Source: Mucilaginibacter sp. | GTDB taxonomy: Bacteria; Bacteroidota; Bacteroidia; Sphingobacteriales; Sphingobacteriaceae | Assembly (NCBI GenBank): GCA_030445275.1 | Contig: JAUCSE010000069.1 | Coordinates: forward strand, 1-64,000 | Direction of reading: 5' to 3' | DNA length: 64,000 nt | Part shown: in pieces, positions 10,101-18,947 of the stretch | Layout of the letters: each line of letters starts with the position of its first letter | How positions within the stretch are numbered: the stretch's first letter is position 1 | Notes under the pieces: generated by a model | The model's database searches: none | What the model saw: only the letters and a program-made list of their open reading frames with translations | Told to the model about the DNA's origin: nothing | Made by a program: the position numbers and the translations under genes

Positions 10101-10491
10101 TCACCTTACCTTGCGAACCTGTTACCACAACCTCGTTCAATGAAGTAGTATTATCAGCCAACTGGGCATTCATTTTTTGATCCTGACCAATAGATAAGTT
10201 AATACCTTCCTGAACAAAATTCTTGTACCCAATAAAGCTTACTTTAAAGGTGTACGGGCCTCCTACTCTTAAGTTAGGGATGTTGTAACGCCCATCGGCG
10301 CGGGTTACGGTTGAATACACGGTACCAGAAGGGGTATGTGTAATGGTTACTGTAGCGCCGGGGATTGCTCCCTTGGCATCGCTAACGATACCATTCACGC
10401 TGGCGGTAGTAACCCCCTGCGCAACGGCATTCCTGTTAATCAGGAACATAAAACCGCTTAATAATAATAAAAGAAGTAAAGGCTTCCTCAT
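7156..10491 (-). CDS. Oar-like TonB-dependent receptor (copy 1)
   Basis: This 1111-residue outer-membrane protein carries a signal peptide (ending near NAVAQG), a carboxypeptidase-regulatory-like domain at about 28-110 (GIVSDAKGAIPGATVTI), a plug domain from about 120 to 250 with the Oar-type segment NVTVDGALFNNSFG, and a large beta-barrel ending in QIGVRYIFN. Oar-like receptors lack a SusD partner and their substrates are mostly unknown; export or peptide uptake has been proposed for relatives. The neighbouring gene at 10868 is a paralogue with matching upstream DNA, so they are probably co-regulated. There is no SusD, sigma or anti-sigma gene alongside. Confidence 0.93.
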   Translation of the reverse strand: MRKPLLLLLLLSGFMFLINRNAVAQGVTTASVNGIVSDAKGAIPGATVTITHTPSGTVYSTVTRADGRYNIPNLRVGGPYTFKVSFIGYKNFVQEGINLSIGQDQKMNAQLADNTTSLNEVVVTGSQGKVINSSRTGARETISRQQIENLPTVNRSLSDFTKLTPSANGLSFGGRSSAFNNVTVDGALFNNSFGLSGTLGGQASSQPISLDAIDQIQVDIAPYDVRQGNFTGAGVNTVVKSGTNEVKGTIYYYGRGTKLTGYHAGTSNLPITPFDYHTNGAAIGGPIIKNKLFLFVSGEQERISQPPATAYVAGRPGLSGSNVSAVQASTLDAVNAKLATYGYDPGAYENYVYRTSSDKITVKLDWNIDKNNTLSAKYFYLKSFKDQPASNSGIVNGGVGYGTTRAPGPSTLPFYGSGYTINNNFNIGIVELNTRVSNSMSNKLTVGYSALRDYRAFLGNGSLPMVDIGNGTSDASGNVVTGATATATSFGSELYTAGNLLNTNIWQFADDFTIYSGKHEFTIGTSNQIQSYTNGFAPDYNGLYTYNSASDFINGLPAAAYTLRYSAVGNSIPLAKIKASIYSVYIQDKYHVTDNFRLTYGLRADYDVFPTSLAANSNAAALTFQGGTHVDVSKLPKNRVQLSPRVGFNWDVNGDQSTQIRGGSGLFTGSVPFVWISNQASNNGLLFGSYTIAKGAASNTPAQNAQLIFNKDVNANRPANATANTSYELDVADPNLKYPKIWRTNLAVDQKLPGGIIGTIEGAYTKDIRAIYHQNLVLSDGYTTLPGVEGQIQYNSKNTTPAAAAATAQNPSITGLYYMKNTSKGFSYFVTGQLQKSFTDGFAASLAYTYTKSKDVNDGGSTASTIWSTRYIAGNPNTDNLSNSSYVQPNRIIATVSYRKQYAKNLATTVGLVFEASNNGAISYITANDPNNDGATNDLMYIPKNQTDLTLVKAPTAANGTVDPRTPAQIWTQLNNFINQDPYLSQHRGQYAQRNGAILPTYKRLDLHFAQDFFIKSGKVKNTIEVTFDVINFTNLLNRNWGLYQVSYSGFNNGATNVLRYMSKDATTGKATYSFPYLDANNLVPVTSSYKTDISQFSRFQAQIGVRYIFN

Positions 10492-10531
10492 AAATTGCTT
10501 TTTTAAATTATACTTTGTGTGAATTGAATCG

Positions 10532-10599
10532 TAAAGGTAATTAATAGCGGGTTTGTCAATATTAAATTTATGTTAACAAATTTTATATATTTTTCAACA
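10532..10599 (-). promoter_or_regulatory. Promoter and conserved upstream element of Oar-like receptor 1
   Basis: On the minus strand, a -33 TTG (complement of 10557-10559) is 17 bases from TACCTTTA (complement of 10532-10539), a one-mismatch -7 box. Upstream lie GTTAAC (10572-10577) and TGTTGAA (complement of 10593-10599). The same elements with the same spacings precede the paralogue at 14122. Confidence 0.55.
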
Positions 10600-10807
10600 T
10601 TTTAATACAAATCAACATTGAATGGAAGCAACCAGATAGATTTAATATAGTATTGACAATCAACTACATTAACTGATCCATACAATAAAAAGCAGTAACA
10701 AAAAAGGCCCGGAGGTTATAATATATGATAAACGCAATATAAATTATAATACTACATGCCACATGATGATACCTGGCTGCCTTTTGATACATATGCATCA
10801 GATGCAA

Positions 10808-10852
10808 TAAAACAGAAAGAGCCGGCCAAAATGACCAGCTCTTTCTGTTTTA
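10808..10852 (-). terminator. Terminator of Oar-like receptor 2
   Basis: AAACAGAAAGAGC (10810-10822) pairs perfectly with GCTCTTTCTGTTT (10838-10850). Read on the minus strand the stem ends in TTTTATT. It lies 16 bases beyond the stop of the receptor gene. Confidence 0.85.
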
Positions 10853-10867
10853 ATTGTAGATTGTGGA

Positions 10868-13800
10868 TTAGAAGCTATAACGGAAAGTTAATTGCGCTCT
10901 CCAGCGTGAAAGAAAATCATTTACAAAGTAAGGTTGATATTTACCTTTTATGCTATTCATATTTGCCTGATTAAAGGTAAACGTTGGCGTAGTTGTTTGT
11001 GAAACAACAGTGAACAATGATACGTCCTGATTTGACGTTCCATAGCTGCGGCCTGAATTTTTATCAATCAGGTTACCAACATTCAGAATATCCATAGATA
11101 CTTGTAAACGATGCTGATTAACTAAGAAAAAGTCCTGGTTAATCTTTAAATCAAAATGGTTTTCCCACGGGGTACGTGTAGCATTACGCGGCATTACCTT
11201 ACCCTCATTTTTCTTCAGATCAGCATTACCTTCAATAAAGCTTTTCAAATCACCCCATTGTTGGGCAGCAGTTCTGGTTACTGTGCTAACGCCATTGGAT
11301 GTAGTGGTCAAATCAACCAGCTTATATTTAGTATAACCATTTGGATCATTTAATTCCTGAGCCGAAGGTACATATACCAGGTTGGCATTATTATTTCCGG
11401 TTCTTCCGGTAACATCATCACCATTGATATTTTTTGAATAAGTATAGCTAAATGGCTGTCCTGACTGACCGGTGTAAACTATACCAATAGTTGTTGCCAT
11501 GCGCTTATGTGCATAGGTAAACTTTTTTGAAACGTAACCAATGATGCGATTTCCCGGATCGTAGTTTGAACGCGACTCATCAAGATTATTTAAACCATTA
11601 GTATTATAAGCATAACGCCAGTTTGACAATGCTACAGAGCTTGTACCATCATTTAATGAATATGATGCACCATAAGTATAGGCAACCATTCCTGTCCATC
11701 CATCACTGAACGGTTTTTGAAGTTGTCCAGTAATGTTATAAGAGTAACCTTTACTGGTGTTGGTAAGCTCCAATACATCGGTAAATTTGCTATCTACACG
11801 GGCAAAGTTGTACCACGGACGGGTACTGTTACCTATAGTAACATCACCTGCAACTGGCGCTGTGTTCAGGTTTTTGTAAAGTATATTATTGATGTTTTTA
11901 GTGTACAATCCTTCAATAGTACCTATCAATCCCCAGAAAGGCAGTTTATGATCAATAGCTAAGTTAGCACGGAATATCTGCGGAACTTTAAAGTTAGGGT
12001 CAGTAACGTCAACTTCTGTTGCCGGTGGGTTATTTGCTGCCGGTACATAAGCACCACCTAAACGTGCGCTAGGGTCATAATTTAAATGAACAGCAGCAGG
12101 AACAGCTGCTCCGTTTGGAGCATACCTGATGGTTGTTACACCCGAACCACCGTATTGGTTAGATATCCAGACCAATGGAACTTTACCTGTAAATATACCG
12201 GCACCACCTCTAAGTTGTGTTACACCTTCGCCGTTGATGTCCCAGTTAAAGCCGGCACGCGGGCTAAACAATAATTTTGATTTCGGGCGCTGGTTATTCT
12301 GGATGCCACCAAAGCTTGAACTGCTGTTAAACGCGTCGTTTGCAGCTGGGCTGTTAAAATAAACAGGCATATCAATTCTTACCCCATAAGTTAATTTAAA
12401 CTCTGGTTTTATTGACCATACATCCTGCCCATAAACACTAAACTGCGCTACGTGCATAATGGAAGGAGCCTTATCATTACCACCTTTGGTTGAATAATTT
12501 AAGGTATATGCATTTGGAACCGAGTTAGGATCCTTAAATGCAGCTATATTATCAAAACCGGCGGTGGTTTTGTTATAACTGTAAGCACCAGTATATGCCT
12601 GTAAAAACACATTATTCGTGTTAAAAAGCTGATTATCGGTACCAACAGTTATGGTATGATTATCTTTATAGATGGTATAGTTATCAGTTAAAGTAATATT
12701 ATTTTGTTTTAACGAGTTGGCAGATGATGAAAAGTCGGCCCCTATGTTATAGGTTAATCCATCCTGTACAATCTGTACGTTCGGGAAAGGTGAGGTTTCT
12801 CTTCTATCACTGATGTTATTGTAAGTTACACGCAAAACATTTGATGAGTTATTTGAAAAACTACTGTTTAACTCAGCCACTGTTGAATTGGTAGTGTTTT
12901 TCATGTAATAACCACTATTAGCAAAAGTAATTGAAGTTGGGCTCCGGCTAATATTATAATTGCTGGCATCACTGTAGCTATGGCGTACAGTTAACTTGTT
13001 TTTACTGTCGATATTCCAGTCTAAACGGCCAAATATGGATGTTTGCTTTGTTGTTCTGTTGATATCCGTAAAAGACCCCGGATCATAATTGAACCTACTT
13101 TTCAAATTGTCACTTATGGATTGCAGCGTGGCCACATTAAATTTTGAACCTGAGCCTGCTTGTGAAGGATCAAAAGCTAATGGATTTGAACTCGTTAATC
13201 TTTCACCGTTTACAAAGAAAAATAGTTTGTTTTTAACAATAGCGCCACCTAAGCTGGCCCCAAATGTTTTAGTGTTAAATGTAGGATACTTGGTATCTGT
13301 GTTGCCATGGTCACCAACAAAGCCCTGGTTCCCAAAAACATAATAGGCTGAACCATGATAATCATTTGTACCACTTTTAGTTACCGCATTGATACCACCA
13401 CCGGTAAAACCACCCTGTGTAACGTCATAAGGTGATAACAATACCTGTACCTCTTGTATAGATTCAAAAGGAATAGGATTTGTGGTTGTCTGTCCGCCAT
13501 TTGTACCCGATGATGATAAACCAAAGGCGTCACTTGCACTGGCGCCATCAATTGTAAACTGATTGTAACGGTTGTTCTGGCCTGAAAAAGAAATACCAGC
13601 CGGGCTACCATCGGCATTGCTGGTTGATGCAATAGCTTGTGGAGTAAAACGGGTAAAATCCTGGATACTTCTTGATAAAGTAGGTAAGCTTGTCAACTGA
13701 CGTTGTGAAACGTTAGTTGATGTACCATTACGTTCGGGGCTGATAACCGCACCTTTTTTTTGACCGGTAATAACTACTTCAGATAGATTTTTTGAAAGAT

Positions 13801-14122
13801 CATCTAAGGTGATATCAACCTTTAACGGCTCTCCTAAATTGAGCACCAGGTCATTAATTGTTTTTGGGTTATAACCAACAAACGTGATTTTTAAGGTATA
13901 AGGGCCACCAACTCTCATATTCGGGATGGTGAATTGTCCTGTAGCTCTTGATACAGTACTATAAACAGAGCCCGAAGGTACGTGAGTGGCTACCACAGTA
14001 GCACCAGGCAAAACACCTTTAGCGTCTTTAATAATACCTGTAATACTACTGGTTGTTACCTGTGCAAAGGAAAAACTTGCGGTAATTAGCCCAATAAAAA
14101 AAAGAAGTAAATGCTTCCTCAT
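10868..14122 (-). CDS. Oar-like TonB-dependent receptor (copy 2)
   Basis: This 1084-residue outer-membrane protein is a paralogue of the one at 7156. It has a signal peptide (MRKHLLLFFIGLITASFSFAQ), a carboxypeptidase-regulatory-like domain at about 22-105 (GIIKDAKGVLPGATVVATHV), a plug region with QFTIDGASASDAFGLSS, and a long barrel closing with AQLTFRYSF. The two proteins share start-site sequence and domain order but differ widely in the barrel, suggesting different ligands. No SusD-like or regulatory gene accompanies either copy. Confidence 0.93.
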   Translation of the reverse strand: MRKHLLLFFIGLITASFSFAQVTTSSITGIIKDAKGVLPGATVVATHVPSGSVYSTVSRATGQFTIPNMRVGGPYTLKITFVGYNPKTINDLVLNLGEPLKVDITLDDLSKNLSEVVITGQKKGAVISPERNGTSTNVSQRQLTSLPTLSRSIQDFTRFTPQAIASTSNADGSPAGISFSGQNNRYNQFTIDGASASDAFGLSSSGTNGGQTTTNPIPFESIQEVQVLLSPYDVTQGGFTGGGINAVTKSGTNDYHGSAYYVFGNQGFVGDHGNTDTKYPTFNTKTFGASLGGAIVKNKLFFFVNGERLTSSNPLAFDPSQAGSGSKFNVATLQSISDNLKSRFNYDPGSFTDINRTTKQTSIFGRLDWNIDSKNKLTVRHSYSDASNYNISRSPTSITFANSGYYMKNTTNSTVAELNSSFSNNSSNVLRVTYNNISDRRETSPFPNVQIVQDGLTYNIGADFSSSANSLKQNNITLTDNYTIYKDNHTITVGTDNQLFNTNNVFLQAYTGAYSYNKTTAGFDNIAAFKDPNSVPNAYTLNYSTKGGNDKAPSIMHVAQFSVYGQDVWSIKPEFKLTYGVRIDMPVYFNSPAANDAFNSSSSFGGIQNNQRPKSKLLFSPRAGFNWDINGEGVTQLRGGAGIFTGKVPLVWISNQYGGSGVTTIRYAPNGAAVPAAVHLNYDPSARLGGAYVPAANNPPATEVDVTDPNFKVPQIFRANLAIDHKLPFWGLIGTIEGLYTKNINNILYKNLNTAPVAGDVTIGNSTRPWYNFARVDSKFTDVLELTNTSKGYSYNITGQLQKPFSDGWTGMVAYTYGASYSLNDGTSSVALSNWRYAYNTNGLNNLDESRSNYDPGNRIIGYVSKKFTYAHKRMATTIGIVYTGQSGQPFSYTYSKNINGDDVTGRTGNNNANLVYVPSAQELNDPNGYTKYKLVDLTTTSNGVSTVTRTAAQQWGDLKSFIEGNADLKKNEGKVMPRNATRTPWENHFDLKINQDFFLVNQHRLQVSMDILNVGNLIDKNSGRSYGTSNQDVSLFTVVSQTTTPTFTFNQANMNSIKGKYQPYFVNDFLSRWRAQLTFRYSF

Positions 14123-14488
14123 AAATTCTTGTTTAATTATTCTTTTTGTTAATTAGCTGCAAATGTAGGCAATACTCTGATTTTCAATGTTAAGTTAGTG
14201 TTAACAATCATTGTATTTTTTTCAACAATTTACAAAAAATACCATTATTATTTAGGGAAATCAATCCATTTAATATGACATTTGTAATTTCCCTGTTACC
14301 TAATAAGCAAATGGCATCTGATTGTAAATAATATATTAACTATTACTTAAGCCTGTGTTCTATTTTCTCATTTCGCCCCTTTTACTTAGCTTTGGGCCAT
14401 TAAAATTAGAGCCTGTGTATACAACACGGGGTAGTTTTAATCCGTACAAAGCAAAAATTTAAATTTTAAAAGTATTATCATTAAAAAT
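14123..14488. other. Divergent intergenic region between receptor 2 and lpdA
   Basis: It contains the receptor 2 promoter (14160-14227). The remaining 260 bases before lpdA are AT-rich; no clear lpdA promoter, hairpin or small gene was identified. Confidence 0.55.
14160..14227 (-). promoter_or_regulatory. Promoter and conserved upstream element of Oar-like receptor 2
   Basis: The minus strand carries TACATTTG (complement of 14160-14167), an exact -7 box, 17 bases from a -33 TTG (complement of 14185-14187). GTTAAC (14200-14205) and TGTTGAA (complement of 14221-14227) lie upstream at the same spacing as in front of receptor 1. The predicted leader is about 35 bases. Confidence 0.65.
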
Positions 14489-15874
14489 ATGGACTACGAT
14501 TTAATTGTTATAGGATCAGGTCCGGGTGGTTATGTAGCAGCCATCCGCGCTTCCCAACTCGGTTTAAAAACTGCCATTATTGAAAAAGAATCACTTGGTG
14601 GTATTTGCCTTAACTGGGGCTGTATCCCTACTAAAGCTTTATTAAAAAGCGCCCAGGTGTTTGAATACCTTAATCACGCTGCTGATTATGGGGTAACCGC
14701 AACTGGCGAGATTAATTTTGAAAGCGTTATAAAAAGAAGCCGCGGCGTTGCCGATGGCATGAGCAAAGGCGTTCAGTTTTTAATGAAGAAAAACAAGATT
14801 GATGTAGTAGTTGGTTTTGGTAAATTAAAGTCAAAAGGCGTTGTTGAAGTAAAAGGCAATGATGGCTCAACCAAACAAATTACTGCTAAACATATTATTC
14901 TGGCTACCGGCGGCCGCTCACGCGAACTGCCAAACATTAAACAGGACGGCAAAAAAGTAATTGGCTATCGCGAGGCTATGATATTGCCTAAACAGCCAAA
15001 ATCAATGATTGTGGTTGGCTCTGGCGCTATAGGTATCGAGTTCGCTTATTTCTATAACGCAATAGGCACCAAGGTTACCGTTGTAGAATATCTGGATAAT
15101 ATTGTACCTCTGGAGGACGAAGAAGTTTCAAAAAACCTTCACCGTATACTTAAAAAACAAGGCATCAACATCATGACCAGCGCTAATGTGGAGTCTGTTG
15201 ATACCAGTGGTGAGCTTTGCAAGGTAAATGTTAAAACTGCTGCTGGTGTTGAAGTACTGGAGGCCGAAATTGTTTTATCTGCCGTAGGTATCTCTACCAA
15301 TATCGAGGGTATAGGTCTGGAAGAGAATGGTGTAAAAACCGATAAAGGCAAAGTCCTGGTTGATGATTTTTATCGTACCAATATTGAAGGCGTATATGCC
15401 ATTGGCGATATTGTTAAAGGACAGGCCCTGGCACACGTAGCATCAGCCGAGGGTATTATCTGCGTAGAGAAGATTGCGGGTCACAGCCCTGAGCCTTTAA
15501 ACTACAACAACATTCCGGGTTGTACTTATTGCTCGCCTGAGGTTGCTTCTGTAGGCTATACTGAAAAAGCGGCCAAAGAAGCCGGTTATGAAATTAAAGT
15601 TGGTAAATTTCCTTTCTCAGCATCGGGCAAAGCCAGCGCAGCCGGAGCTAAGGATGGCTTTGTAAAATTGATATTTGATGCCAAATACGGCGAATTCCTG
15701 GGTGCACACATGCTAGGATATAACGTTACCGAAATGATTGCCGAAGTAGTTACCGCACGCAAGCTGGAAGCTACAGGCCACGAGATCATTAAATCGGTAC
15801 ACCCACACCCAACCATGAGCGAAGCTGTAATGGAAGCAGCTGCAGCAGCTTATGACGAAGTGATACACTTGTAA
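14489..15874 (+). CDS. lpdA: Dihydrolipoyl dehydrogenase
   Basis: This 461-residue FAD enzyme re-oxidises dihydrolipoamide in the 2-oxoacid dehydrogenase or glycine cleavage complexes. It shows the N-terminal FAD motif GSGPGGYVAA, the redox disulfide C40-LNWG-C45, the central NAD-binding GSGAIGIEFA and the C-terminal catalytic H440/E445 pair in HPHPTMSEA. It stands alone, without E1 or E2 genes beside it, so it may serve several complexes. The next gene downstream is separated by an inverted repeat. Confidence 0.96.
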   Translation: MDYDLIVIGSGPGGYVAAIRASQLGLKTAIIEKESLGGICLNWGCIPTKALLKSAQVFEYLNHAADYGVTATGEINFESVIKRSRGVADGMSKGVQFLMKKNKIDVVVGFGKLKSKGVVEVKGNDGSTKQITAKHIILATGGRSRELPNIKQDGKKVIGYREAMILPKQPKSMIVVGSGAIGIEFAYFYNAIGTKVTVVEYLDNIVPLEDEEVSKNLHRILKKQGINIMTSANVESVDTSGELCKVNVKTAAGVEVLEAEIVLSAVGISTNIEGIGLEENGVKTDKGKVLVDDFYRTNIEGVYAIGDIVKGQALAHVASAEGIICVEKIAGHSPEPLNYNNIPGCTYCSPEVASVGYTEKAAKEAGYEIKVGKFPFSASGKASAAGAKDGFVKLIFDAKYGEFLGAHMLGYNVTEMIAEVVTARKLEATGHEIIKSVHPHPTMSEAVMEAAAAAYDEVIHL

Positions 15875-15883
15875 AATATTAAG

Positions 15884-15983
15884 TCCATTGACGATAGCCG
15901 ATAGTCCATAGTTATTTTTAACTTTAAGATTATCGGCTTTTTTGTTTGCTATATACTATGGTCTATTGACCATCGACTATCAA
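15884..15983. repeat. Imperfect inverted repeat between lpdA and the MBL gene
   Basis: A left arm near 15884-15916 (GTCCATTGACGATAGCC...) is roughly complementary to a right arm near 15953-15983 (ACTATGGTCTATTGACC...). The sequence is GTCTATTGACCATCG-like, a style of dispersed intergenic repeat. It may also act as a terminator of lpdA. Confidence 0.55.
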
Positions 15984-15992
15984 CCTCTTACT

Positions 15993-16832
15993 ATGAAATT
16001 GCATACCATAGATACTGGCTTTTTTAAATTAGATGGCGGCGCCATGTTTGGCGTAGTCCCAAAAACCATCTGGAACAAAACCAATCCGGCCGACGAAAAC
16101 AATCTTTGTACCTGGGCCATGCGTTGCTTATTGGTTGAGGACGGTGACCGGCTGATATTAATTGATACCGGTATTGGAGATAAACAGGATCAAAAGTTTT
16201 TTAGTCATTATTATTTACATGGCGATGCTACCTTAGATAGTTCTCTGGCTGCCCTGGGCTTTCACCGCGATGACATTACTGATGTATTTTTAACTCATTT
16301 ACATTTTGACCACGTGGGCGGCGCTGTAGTCAGGAATGGTGATAATCTGGCACCCGCATTTAAGAACGCTGTTTACTGGAGCAATCCACAACATTGGGAC
16401 TGGGCCGTAAACCCTAACGACCGTGAAAAAGCATCGTTTTTAAAAGAGAATATATTACCTATACAACAGAGCGGACAGCTACAATTTATTGATGCTACCG
16501 ATGGCGTACATTTTACGAAGAACTTTAATATCCGTTTTGTTTATGGCCATACCGATGCCATGATGCTGCCGTTGATAGGTTATAAAAACAGAAATATCCT
16601 TTACATGGCGGATCTGCTGCCGTCTGTAGGGCATTTGCCGCTACCCTATGTAATGGCTTATGATATGTTTCCGTTAAAAACCCTTGCTGAGAAAAAACTC
16701 TTTCTGACCGAGGCTCAGGAAAAAGATTATACCCTGTATTTTGAGCATGATCCTATTAACGAGTGCTGCACATTGCAGCAAACCGAAAAGGGTATCCGTG
16801 TAAAGGAAACTTTTAAGCTAAGCGAGCTTTAA
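15993..16832 (+). CDS. MBL-fold metallohydrolase
   Basis: This 279-residue protein has the metallo-beta-lactamase metal site THLHFDHVGG, followed by a later His in VYGHTDAM and a C-terminal FEHD. No signal peptide is visible, so it is probably cytosolic. The fold covers lactonases, glyoxalases and phosphodiesterases, and the exact substrate is not evident; general similarity is to the quorum-quenching lactonase-like group. The frame runs open upstream to 15942 but those codons come from the flanking inverted repeat; the ATG at 15993 (MKLHTIDTGFF) is the better start. Confidence 0.88.
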   Translation: MKLHTIDTGFFKLDGGAMFGVVPKTIWNKTNPADENNLCTWAMRCLLVEDGDRLILIDTGIGDKQDQKFFSHYYLHGDATLDSSLAALGFHRDDITDVFLTHLHFDHVGGAVVRNGDNLAPAFKNAVYWSNPQHWDWAVNPNDREKASFLKENILPIQQSGQLQFIDATDGVHFTKNFNIRFVYGHTDAMMLPLIGYKNRNILYMADLLPSVGHLPLPYVMAYDMFPLKTLAEKKLFLTEAQEKDYTLYFEHDPINECCTLQQTEKGIRVKETFKLSEL

Positions 16833-16835
16833 ATG

Positions 16836-17039
16836 CTAACCTGAATATTCCAGAATATCACCAGGCTGGCAATCAAGCGCTTTACAAATAGCATCCAGGG
16901 TTTCAATCCGGATAGCTTTTGCCTTACCTGTTTTTAATATAGATAGATTTGATATGGTAATGCCTACCCTGTCACTCAATTCGTTTAATGACATTTTTCG
17001 CCTGGCCATCATTACATCAAGATTAATAATTATGGGCAT
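16836..17039 (-). CDS. XRE-family helix-turn-helix regulator
   Basis: A 67-residue DNA-binding protein made of a single Cro/CI-type helix-turn-helix (MSLNELSDRVGITISNLSIL, then ETLDAICKALDCQPGDILEY). It starts 3 bases after the DUF2975 gene, and this pairing is a recurring one in bacteria. The regulator probably controls the membrane protein or their shared operon, but no target is seen directly. Confidence 0.88.
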   Translation of the reverse strand: MPIIINLDVMMARRKMSLNELSDRVGITISNLSILKTGKAKAIRIETLDAICKALDCQPGDILEYSG

Positions 17040-17042
17040 AGT

Positions 17043-17690
17043 TTAAATGGTTAAAGCCTGTTCTTCCTTAAGCCTTGCCCCTTGCTTAAATGCTTCGGCC
17101 AAAATAAACACCAATATAGCGCATATCAATATCCCAAAGTCATAACTTGATGTGTTCACAACTTTCATTGGTAAATGTATCAGCATCTTTTGCTCGTAAT
17201 AACCGACTAGCTGGGTCACGTAATCAATTAATGAATACAGTGCAATCATTATCCCTGTTGTTGTTACCAGTTTAATACAATCTGGCTCAAACATGGTACC
17301 ACCAGCTATGTTTAAAATTATCTTATTTATAGTAACCGCTATCTTTATAATGATACCAAATAAAATAAGTTCAAACAGAAACTTCAATATTGTAAGGGCC
17401 AAAGAATCATAACGCCTACCGCTTTTTACTTTTACATCACTATAAATGTTAATATTTTGCAAAGTATAATCGTTCCCTACCTTTAATTCATTATCTGTTC
17501 CATGTGTTATAAAATCACCCTCAATCACCGTTGATAAAGCAGGCCCTGATACCGGGGTTGCATCATCTAATCCCCGACTATCGTTTAAGCCATCCTTAAA
17601 GCCCCGCACTACATCCATAGCTCCGTTTTGAATGATAAGCAAACCAAAAATTAGGTAAACCAAAATCTGTAAATTCCGTATTTTTTTCAT
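17043..17690 (-). CDS. DUF2975 membrane protein
   Basis: This 215-residue protein has four membrane segments by eye (about 8-25, 105-130, 140-160 and 188-208), with an extracytoplasmic loop between the first two. The layout and the adjacent tiny XRE regulator are the hallmark of DUF2975 proteins. Function is unknown; a membrane-linked sensory role with the regulator is plausible but not shown. It is the first gene of a two-gene minus-strand unit. Confidence 0.8.
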   Translation of the reverse strand: MKKIRNLQILVYLIFGLLIIQNGAMDVVRGFKDGLNDSRGLDDATPVSGPALSTVIEGDFITHGTDNELKVGNDYTLQNINIYSDVKVKSGRRYDSLALTILKFLFELILFGIIIKIAVTINKIILNIAGGTMFEPDCIKLVTTTGIMIALYSLIDYVTQLVGYYEQKMLIHLPMKVVNTSSYDFGILICAILVFILAEAFKQGARLKEEQALTI

Positions 17691-17913
17691 TACGATATTC
17701 TAAAATAATATTCAAATAAAATTAAAATTTATTACAATTCAAACTTTATTTATTGATTATCAATAAATTTTAATTGAATATCAAAAGTATAATTTTTAGT
17801 TTTTTATTTGACATTGCTATTGCCATTGTCAATTTATATGTTTTATTTTAGAAACAAATTTATAGCTTTACACGTTCTATTCAGAATATATAGAATAGAG
17901 GTTTATTAAATAA

Positions 17914-18774
17914 ATGAGACAACTCAAAATAACTCAATCCATTACTAATCGCGAGTCACAATCGCTTGACAAATATCTTCACGAGATTGGTAAAGTTGAT
18001 TTGATTACTGCCGAAGAAGAAGTAATATTAGCCCAAAAAATACGGGAAGGCGATCAGGCAGCATTGGAACGTTTAACTAAAACCAATTTACGCTTTGTGG
18101 TATCTGTTGCCAAACAATATCAAAACCAAGGTTTAACACTGGGCGATTTAATTAACGAAGGTAACTTAGGTTTAATTAAAGCAGCTAAACGGTTTGACGA
18201 AACCAAGGGTTTTAAATTTATATCATACGCCGTTTGGTGGATCCGCCAGTCTATTCTGCAGGCCATTGCCGAGCAATCACGTATTGTGCGCTTACCATTA
18301 AATCAGGTTGGCTCATTAAGTAAGATTAGTAAGGCATTCTCAAAACTGGAGCAGGAATACGAGCGTGAGCCATCGCCAGAAGAGCTTGCCGACATACTGG
18401 AAACCACAGTTGATAAAATTTCGGATACGCTGAGCAACTCAGGTCGCCATGTATCAATGGATGCGCCATTTGTTCAGGGCGAAGAAAATACCCTGCTTGA
18501 CGTATTGGAAAACCAGGAACCCAATACCGATTCGATATTGATCAACGAATCATTATCCGAAGAGATTAAACGTTCCCTGTCAACCCTTACTGAGCGCGAA
18601 CGCGAGATCATTGTACTATTCTTTGGCCTGGGCACCAATCACCCGCTTTCATTAGAAGAGATTGGTGAAAAGTTTAACCTTACCCGCGAGCGTGTTCGCC
18701 AAATCAAGGATAAGGCATTGCAACGCTTGCGTCATACTTCAAGAAGTAAAATACTGAAATCATATTTAGGTTAA
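17914..18774 (+). CDS. rpoD: Primary RNA polymerase sigma factor (RpoD/SigA)
   Basis: This 286-residue sigma-70 protein directs transcription of housekeeping genes. It lacks region 1.1 and starts with region 1.2 (LDKYLHEIGKVDLITAEEE), which is the normal form in Bacteroidota. Region 2 is clear (NLRFVVSVAKQYQ, RFDETKGFKFISYAVWWIRQ), as are region 3 and the region 4.2 helix-turn-helix (LSLEEIGEKFNLTRERVRQI). A small hairpin (CTATTC at 17877-17882 with GAATAG at 17893-17898) lies in the leader just before the start. Confidence 0.95.
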   Translation: MRQLKITQSITNRESQSLDKYLHEIGKVDLITAEEEVILAQKIREGDQAALERLTKTNLRFVVSVAKQYQNQGLTLGDLINEGNLGLIKAAKRFDETKGFKFISYAVWWIRQSILQAIAEQSRIVRLPLNQVGSLSKISKAFSKLEQEYEREPSPEELADILETTVDKISDTLSNSGRHVSMDAPFVQGEENTLLDVLENQEPNTDSILINESLSEEIKRSLSTLTEREREIIVLFFGLGTNHPLSLEEIGEKFNLTRERVRQIKDKALQRLRHTSRSKILKSYLG

Positions 18775-18795
18775 TCGTAACCTGAAAACATATAT

Positions 18796-18831
18796 AAAAA
18801 GCCATTGGTGAACAACTGATGGCTTTTTTGT
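18796..18831 (+). terminator. Terminator of rpoD
   Basis: AAAAAGCCAT (18796-18805) pairs with ATGGCTTTTT (18819-18828), with four further inner pairs and a T-run to 18829. Confidence 0.85.
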
Positions 18832-18947
18832 TTTGTATAAACTTTAAGATCTGGGCCTGTAACCGGTTAATAAAATAAGAATTGAGGACTCACAAAATTT
18901 AAATCAGCAATACACGTTATTTAGCTGATCTTTTCGTAATTAAGCTA

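Larger units (their letters stand above)
10492..10867. other. Intergenic region between the two Oar-like receptors
   Basis: It holds the promoter of receptor 1 (10532-10599) and the terminator of receptor 2 (10808-10852). The roughly 200 bases between them show no gene or recognisable RNA. Confidence 0.6.

Noticed and set aside
10756..10974. 72-codon plus-strand frame
   Set aside because: It runs through the terminator hairpin and the antisense end of an Oar-like receptor; shadow frame.
7156..14122. Idea that the two large receptors form a SusC/SusD polysaccharide locus
   Set aside because: No SusD-like lipoprotein or glycan-degrading gene is adjacent, and the proteins have Oar-type rather than SusC-type plug sequence.
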